This document shows positions 14,382 to 18,126 of a stretch of 18,126 nt of DNA, one piece after another. A model generated the notes under the pieces. That model saw only the letters and a program-made list of their open reading frames with translations. It searched no databases and was not told the DNA's origin. Position numbers and translations under genes: made by a program. The stretch is from CAYJVP01 sp964373615. GTDB lineage: Bacteria > Patescibacteriota > Patescibacteriia > UBA9934 > GWF2-40-263. How positions within the stretch are numbered: position 1 is the stretch's first letter; the number at the start of each line of letters is the position of its first letter. The stretch is taken from positions 1 through 18,126 of the forward strand of contig CAYJVP010000013.1 of the NCBI GenBank assembly GCA_964373615.1, written 5' to 3'.

Positions 14382-15509
14382 ATGCCCAAAGGCCTCAATC
14401 CGGCCATGAAGCTGGCCAAAAACCTCTTCGATCCCAGAGCCCTCAAACAGCTGCCGACGCGCGACGGTTTTGGCGAGGGCTTGGTTGAAGCCGGCCAGAC
14501 GGATCCCAACGTGGTGGTGTTGTGCGCCGACCTGTCCGAGTCAACGCGCAGCCTTGGGTTCAAGAACGCCTTCCCGGACCGCTTCGTGCAGTTGGGCGTT
14601 TCCGAACAATCAATGGCCGCGATCGCCGCAGGCATGGCTATGGCCGGCAAGGTGCCGTTCATCTCGAGCTACGCCTGCTTTTCGCCGGGACGCAACTGGG
14701 AGCAGATTCGCACGACCATCGCTCTTTCCGATCTCAATGTAAAAATTGCCGGAGCACACGCCGGGGTGTCGGTGGGACCGGACGGAGCCACGCACCAAAT
14801 GATCGAGGACATCGCCATCATGCGAGTGATGCCGAACATACGGGTGCTCGTGCCATGCGACTCGGTCGAGACGAAAAAAGCAACGTGTGCGGTCGCAAAA
14901 CTCGTGGGACCGGCATACCTCCGATTCGCGCGAGAAAAATCCCCGGTGTTCACGACCGCGCAAACGCCGTTTAACATCGGCCGAGCGGAAACGTTTCGTT
15001 TTGGCGCTGACGTAACGATTGTCGCGGCCGGTCCCCTGCTCTATGAGGCGCTTCTTGCCGCCGAAGAACTTTCGCGCAAACACGGCATCGAAACGCGAGT
15101 GCTCAACATGCACACCGTGAAGCCACTGGATCGAAAAACACTCATCGCGTCCGCCAAGGAGACCGGCGCCGTCGTCACGGTTGAGGAAGCGCAGGCGGCT
15201 GGCGGACTCGGCGGAGCCGTGTGCGAGGCGCTCGCAGACTCTGTTCCGGCGCCGATTGAACGCATTGGTATGCAGGACAAATTCGGCGAGTCCGGCGAGC
15301 CGCCGGAACTCCTCGAAGCGTTCGGTTTAACGGCGCCCTTTATTGTCATGGCGGCCATGCGCGCCGTAAAGCGCAAAAAAGGACAAAAGGTTCCAGAGAT
15401 TCCAACGCACATCACCGCTGCGCAGAAACGGCTCATGGAGATGCGAGAGCGTATAATGGCCGAAGCCCTCGCGCGCGCTCCAAAAAAATGGGGCGGGGGG
15501 AAAATGTAA
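14382..15509 (+). CDS. Transketolase, C-terminal subunit
   Basis: A 375-aa partner of the N-subunit at 11914-12813, carrying the pyrimidine-binding and C-terminal domains. It shows PTRDGFGEGLVEAG, VVVLCADLSEST, and LGVSEQSMAAIAAGMA, whose glutamate is the conserved residue that activates thiamine diphosphate. GPDGATHQMIEDIAIMR and VEEAQAAGGLGGAVCE follow. The frame is open from 14343, but the ATG at 14382, 4 bases after the DUF4349 stop, begins the natural N-terminus. The last 50 or so residues are a basic extension (RAVKRKKGQKVPEIP onward). Codon style changes within the gene near 14700, from GCC/CTG-rich to GCG/CTC/CTT-rich. Confidence 0.9.
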   Translation: MPKGLNPAMKLAKNLFDPRALKQLPTRDGFGEGLVEAGQTDPNVVVLCADLSESTRSLGFKNAFPDRFVQLGVSEQSMAAIAAGMAMAGKVPFISSYACFSPGRNWEQIRTTIALSDLNVKIAGAHAGVSVGPDGATHQMIEDIAIMRVMPNIRVLVPCDSVETKKATCAVAKLVGPAYLRFAREKSPVFTTAQTPFNIGRAETFRFGADVTIVAAGPLLYEALLAAEELSRKHGIETRVLNMHTVKPLDRKTLIASAKETGAVVTVEEAQAAGGLGGAVCEALADSVPAPIERIGMQDKFGESGEPPELLEAFGLTAPFIVMAAMRAVKRKKGQKVPEIPTHITAAQKRLMEMRERIMAEALARAPKKWGGGKM

Positions 15510-15511
15510 CT

Positions 15512-16483
15512 ATGCTCGACGTGATTACCATCGGCGACATCAAGTTAGACACCTTCGTGGTCCTAAACGATGCCAGCCTCCAGTGCCAACTCAAAATGCC
15601 GGAGTGTCTGCTCTGTCTTGAGTATGGCGCCAAGATTGTGGTGGACGTCGTCGACTCGCAGCTCGCGGGCTCTGCCCCGAACGTTGCGGTCGGACTTTCT
15701 CGCATGGGACGCAAAACCGCGGTGCTTTCGATCATGGGCGAAGACGGCACGCGGGAACTCGCGCTTCGCAAACTCAAGGAAGAAAACGTCAGCACCCGCT
15801 ACATCCGCCACGTGCACGATGAGCAGAGCGCCTATTCCGTGGTTCTTAACTTCAAGGGCGAGAAGACCCTGCTGACCTCGCACATCCACCACGCGTATCG
15901 TCTTCCCTCAAAACTCGCCAAATCCAAATGGCTGTATGTGTCTGAAATGGGATCGGGCTACGAAAACTTGTATCGCTCGGTTACCTCGCTTGCGCGACGC
16001 AGCGGAAGGCTCGTGGGGTTGAATCCAGGCACGATACAAATCAAAGAGAGAAAAAAGGCGCTTTATGATCTCATCAAGGCGAGTTACGTGCTATTTGTAA
16101 ATCTTGAAGAGGCACAAGCAATATCAGGCGAAAAAACGGTTGAGATCCATCGCCTCGCCCCAGCGCTTTGGAAACTCGGGCCAAAAAAAATTGTCATCAC
16201 CAACGGAAAAAATGGCGCGTACTCCTTTGATGGGAAGGGATTCCTTCACTGCCCCATTTTTCCTGGCCGACTGGTGGAGGCCACTGGCGCGGGCGACGCC
16301 TTTGCGACCGGATACCTCGGGGCGCTCATGAACGGACAGCTGCACGACGAGGCCCTGCGCTGGGGTTCGGTCAACTCCGCCTCCGTGGTCGGCAAAATCG
16401 GCCCACAGGCCGGACTTCTTTCGACCGTACAGATCCGCACTCGGCTTCGCAAACATCCGAGCTTCCGACCAAAAGCGCTCTAG
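15512..16483 (+). CDS. PfkB-family carbohydrate kinase
   Basis: A 323-aa cytoplasmic kinase of the ribokinase/PfkB family. GSAPNVAVGLSRMG (53-66) is the N-terminal family signature, VNLEEAQAISG (196-206) contains the NxxE metal/phosphate motif, and ATGAGDAFATGYLGAL (257-272) holds the catalytic aspartate D262. The usual DTTGAGD begins EATGAGD here. The substrate cannot be fixed: fructose 6-phosphate, ribose or a nucleoside are possible. Between transketolase and aldolase, a sugar or sugar-phosphate is likely. The ATG at 15512, two bases after the transketolase stop, replaces an upstream in-frame ATG at 15488 because the family N-terminus (LDVITIGDIKLD) starts here. The stop codon is shared with the left edge of the 163-bp palindrome. 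Confidence 0.88.
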   Translation: MLDVITIGDIKLDTFVVLNDASLQCQLKMPECLLCLEYGAKIVVDVVDSQLAGSAPNVAVGLSRMGRKTAVLSIMGEDGTRELALRKLKEENVSTRYIRHVHDEQSAYSVVLNFKGEKTLLTSHIHHAYRLPSKLAKSKWLYVSEMGSGYENLYRSVTSLARRSGRLVGLNPGTIQIKERKKALYDLIKASYVLFVNLEEAQAISGEKTVEIHRLAPALWKLGPKKIVITNGKNGAYSFDGKGFLHCPIFPGRLVEATGAGDAFATGYLGALMNGQLHDEALRWGSVNSASVVGKIGPQAGLLSTVQIRTRLRKHPSFRPKAL

Positions 16484-16644
16484 GGATCTCTGCGAAAGTC
16501 CATTTCGCGCCGGAAGGCTCCCGGCTCGGCTGCAAAAGCCTTCTCAACCTTCAGCGTATCCTCCGGATACGCTTCAGGTCTCGGCGGCTTTTTCGCCTGA
16601 GCCGGAATCCTCCGGCATCGAAAGCGACTTTCGCAGAAATCCCT
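16482..16644. repeat. 163-bp near-perfect palindrome (giant hairpin)
   Basis: Two 80-base arms surround the 3-base centre TCC (16562-16564). The outer 19 bases pair with one mismatch (16482-16500 with 16626-16644), the inner 9 pair perfectly (AGCGTATCC/GGATACGCT), and the middle is imperfect with shared blocks such as TTTCG, GCCGGA, CCGGCTC and AAAAGCC. The left edge lies within the TAG stop of the kinase gene, and the right edge is 7 bases before the aldolase ATG. Local alternative hairpins are possible, for example GCCGGA-ATCC-TCCGGC near 16601-16616. It could be a miniature inverted-repeat element or an RNA processing or attenuation site. Family unrecognised. Confidence 0.85.
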
Positions 16645-16651
16645 CTAAATT

Positions 16652-17575
16652 ATGCTCACAAACCTCAAAACGATTCTTGAGAAAGCTTCCCGCGGCCGCT
16701 GGGCCGTCGGAGCCTTCAATGTGAACAACCTCGAGACCATTCAAGCCATCATGGAGGCGGCCGAGGCTGAACGCGCACCCGTGGCGCTCCAGACAAGCGA
16801 GGGGGCTGTTTCTTATGCCGGCATGGAGGAACTTGGGGCCTTGGCGCATCTTGCGGCAAAAAAAACGAAACGGCCGGTTGTCTTTCACCTTGACCACGGA
16901 AAAAATGAGGAGCTTGTTGTCGAAGCAATCGAAAGCGGGCTTTACACGAGCGTCATGTACGATGGCTCTTCGCACCCATTTGAGGAAAATGTGCGGCGCA
17001 CGAAAAGGATCGTGAAGCTCGCGCATGCGCGGAAAATTTCGGTCGAGGCAGAGCTTGGGGCAATCGCGGGGATCGAAGATTTCGTGTCCGTGTCGGAGCG
17101 CGATGCGCATCTCACCAATCCAAAGCAGGCAGCCGAGTTTGTGAAAGCCACACGCTGCGATGCGTTAGCCGTTGCGGTTGGCACGAGCCATGGCGCGTAC
17201 AAATTCAAAACAGCGTCCCAACTTGATTTTGCGCGTCTCAAAGCGATCGCCGAGGCCGTGGATGTCCCCCTCGTCCTCCACGGGGCCTCTTCGGTCCCGA
17301 CCTGGGTCAAAAGGCTTTGTACGAAATTTGGCTGCGAAATCGCGCAGGCTAAGGGCGTATCCGAAGCGCATATTCGCAAAGCGGTCTCGCTTGGGGTGTG
17401 CAAAGTGAACGTGGATACGGATCTACGCATCGCCTTTGACGCGGGGATCCGCAAATTCCTCAAGGAGAAACCGGAGGTCATCGATCCGAGGGAAATCTTG
17501 AAGCCAGCCAAAGAGCTCATCACAAAGGTAGTGCGCCAAAAAATGCGCCTGCTTGGGTGCAGCGGGAAAGGATGA
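16652..17575 (+). CDS. fba: Class II fructose-bisphosphate aldolase
   Basis: A 307-aa zinc-dependent cytoplasmic aldolase that cleaves fructose 1,6-bisphosphate to dihydroxyacetone phosphate and glyceraldehyde 3-phosphate. Motifs are VGAFNVNN (19-26), HLDHG (79-83; D81, H82), YDGSSHPFEEN (103-113), EAELGAIAGIED (132-143), AVGTSHGAYK (175-184; H180), VLHGASSVP (208-216; H210) and KVNVDTD (251-257). The zinc histidines and phosphate-binding residues are therefore present. The length suits the class IIB (GatY/KbaY/Bacillus-type) group. A tagatose-bisphosphate role cannot be excluded, but the setting favours glycolysis. A 163-bp hairpin ends just 7 bases upstream, leaving almost no free leader. 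Confidence 0.93.
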   Translation: MLTNLKTILEKASRGRWAVGAFNVNNLETIQAIMEAAEAERAPVALQTSEGAVSYAGMEELGALAHLAAKKTKRPVVFHLDHGKNEELVVEAIESGLYTSVMYDGSSHPFEENVRRTKRIVKLAHARKISVEAELGAIAGIEDFVSVSERDAHLTNPKQAAEFVKATRCDALAVAVGTSHGAYKFKTASQLDFARLKAIAEAVDVPLVLHGASSVPTWVKRLCTKFGCEIAQAKGVSEAHIRKAVSLGVCKVNVDTDLRIAFDAGIRKFLKEKPEVIDPREILKPAKELITKVVRQKMRLLGCSGKG

Positions 17576-17600
17576 TTCTCCGAAGGCGGTGACCGGAGCT

Positions 17601-17653
17601 ACGATGCGATGTTTACGCGATCCACCCGCGACAGCATCCGTCGTTTTATTTTT
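17601..17653 (+). terminator. Probable intrinsic terminator after fba
   Basis: An imperfect hairpin pairs ACGATGC (17601-17607) with GCATcCGT (17634-17641), then TGT/ACA and CGCG/CGCG inside with small bulges. It runs into TTTTATTTTT (17644-17653). It lies 25 bases after the stop codon. Confidence 0.6.
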
Positions 17654-17811
17654 GTTCGAAGGACGCGATGATGCGGGAGACTGATATAACCGAGAAAGTC
17701 GATCCCTTGAAAAAGTTTACGAAATGATAGAAATGTTGAAATGCCATGAACCAAAAGTACGCATATGGTTAATTTTGGTTTCTTCTTTTCCGTTCGTTTC
17801 GTATTTCATCT
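17654..17811. other. Gene-free spacer
   Basis: Beyond the terminator I see no supportable gene in this AT-richer stretch. A short open frame starting at 17724 runs on into the structured repeat and resembles no family I know, so it is not called. Confidence 0.5.
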
Positions 17812-17904
17812 GGCGGCGGCATCCCGCCCAAGGCGAAGACAAGCAGTTCCATTTGCCTTGCGAAAGCAAGGGAAGCTGCGCGACCCGGGACCGTAATCGC
17901 CGGA
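17812..17904. repeat. Dispersed structured element, copy 2
   Basis: Same order of parts as copy 1: hairpin GGCGG/CCGCC from 17812, then the core at 17837-17898 with AGACAAGCAGTTCCATTTG, the tetraloop hairpin CCTTGC-GAAA-GCAAGG, the outer arm CTGC, CCGGGACCGTAATC, and GCCGGA at 17899-17904. Here the outer stem GCAG/CTGC is fully Watson-Crick and the inner loop is GAAA, where copy 1 has GU pairs and GAGGT. Spacing between core and GCCGGA is 0 bases, against 9 in copy 1. Confidence 0.75.
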
Positions 17905-17936
17905 TTCATGAGCCAGCTTCAAGAGGCAGTTTAATA

Positions 17937-17970
17937 TAAAGAAAACGCAGACACGAGAGGTGTGTCTGCG
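17937..17970 (-). terminator. Intrinsic terminator for the leftward gene at the window edge
   Basis: CGCAGACAC (17946-17954) pairs perfectly with GTGTCTGCG (17962-17970) around a 7-nt loop. On the minus strand it is followed by TTTTCTTTATATT. It lies about 65 bases beyond the stop of the truncated gene. Confidence 0.85.
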
Positions 17971-17975
17971 GGATC

Positions 17976-18001
17976 GGGTGCCCCGCCGTAGCGGGGCACC
18001 C
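17976..18001. other. Perfect 11-bp hairpin/cruciform with 4-nt loop
   Basis: GGGTGCCCCGC (17976-17986) pairs perfectly with GCGGGGCACCC (17991-18001) around CGTA. No T-tract adjoins it, and a separate terminator lies beyond, so it is not simply the terminator. It starts 34 bases after the stop of the leftward C-type-lectin-like gene, where diversity-generating retroelement targets carry a hairpin. Confidence 0.7.
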
Positions 18002-18035
18002 GTCCAGGGGTCCAGGACCCAGGGTTCCAGGGACC

Positions 18036-18126
18036 CTAGAACGTGACCAGGGGGCGGAAGCCGAAGTAGCCGCTCCGAAGGACGCGCGAGTAGTGGTCGA
18101 GGTAGGCGAGCCCGCCGCACATGACA
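18036..18126 (-). CDS. C-terminus of a formylglycine-enzyme / C-type-lectin-fold-like protein (partial)
   Basis: Only the last 29 codons lie in the window; the start is beyond the right edge. The visible protein runs from MCGGLAYLDHYSRVLRS to GYFGFRPLVTF and a TAG stop. The ending GxxGFRPLV is typical of SUMF1/formylglycine-generating-enzyme-like and related C-type-lectin-fold domains, in which the final strand reads GFRxV. Most codons end in C (TAC, CTC, GAC, CAC, GTC, AGC, TTC), which fits both the GC-rich setting and the NNY pattern of diversified codons. No enzyme residues can be judged from this fragment. Confidence 0.5.
   Translation of the reverse strand, partial: VMCGGLAYLDHYSRVLRSGYFGFRPLVTF

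Noticed and set aside
13409..14662. A 417-codon open frame on the minus strand
   Set aside because: It lies opposite the DUF4349 and transketolase C genes, both of which have recognisable domains; its low-complexity Asp/Gly/Arg content is typical of a shadow frame.
17724..17939. A 71-codon plus-strand frame after fba
   Set aside because: It runs through the structured repeat that also occurs in non-coding DNA at 7478, has no recognisable motif, and lacks a clear start signal.
17976..18001. Reading the 11-bp hairpin as the terminator of the leftward gene
   Set aside because: It has no T-tract on either strand; the hairpin at 17946-17970 followed by TTTTCTTT is the better terminator.

Overview
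The window looks like chromosomal DNA from a small-genome, uncultured bacterium, most likely of the Candidate Phyla Radiation / Patescibacteria (Parcubacteria or Uhrbacteria-like). This is an inference. It rests on an IleRS with an HHVE-type signature and zinc-knuckle cysteines, a transketolase split into two genes, sugar metabolism limited to the non-oxidative pentose phosphate route plus aldolase, an extracellular cupredoxin attached to a domain I associate with such genomes, and several genes that appear to be leaderless. A run of 100 Ns at 12852-12951 shows that this is a scaffolded draft assembly.

Layout. Positions 1-540 carry no protein gene. They hold a highly foldable stretch (candidate non-coding RNA), a near-consensus leftward promoter (408-436), a bidirectional terminator-like hairpin (260-308), and a rightward promoter for a TrmB-type regulator (541-1362). 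Converging on that gene is a leftward pair: ileS (6928-4013), then an 878-aa protein with a methyltransferase C-terminus and an unrecognised N-terminus (4005-1369). From 6994 to 17575 every gene points right: rpiB, hicB-hicA, rpe, a secreted cupredoxin, an STT3-like membrane glycosyltransferase, a family 2 glycosyltransferase, transketolase N-subunit, a four-helix-bundle (IVP/S23-type) gene, a DUF4349 membrane protein, transketolase C-subunit, a PfkB kinase and a class II fructose-bisphosphate aldolase. A leftward gene cut by the window edge (18036-18126) ends in a GFRP-type C-terminus like that of formylglycine-enzyme/C-type-lectin-fold proteins.

How the genes fit together. RpiB, Rpe and the two transketolase halves form the core of the non-oxidative pentose phosphate pathway. 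Aldolase and the PfkB kinase connect it to lower glycolysis. The STT3-like and DPM1-like proteins overlap by 4 bases and probably form one surface-glycosylation module: lipid-linked sugar synthesis, then transfer outside the cell. A HicBA toxin-antitoxin pair is translationally fused to rpe by a 4-base overlap.

The unusual material lies mostly between the genes. A structured element occurs twice (7478-7578 and 17812-17904) with substitutions that keep the pairing. A 163-bp near-palindrome begins inside the stop codon of the PfkB kinase gene and ends 7 bases before the aldolase ATG. The four-helix-bundle gene sits inside an 18-bp perfect inverted repeat next to an octamer tandem array, and separates the two transketolase genes. 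A perfect 11-bp hairpin follows the C-type-lectin-like gene end, an arrangement resembling that downstream of diversity-generating retroelement targets.
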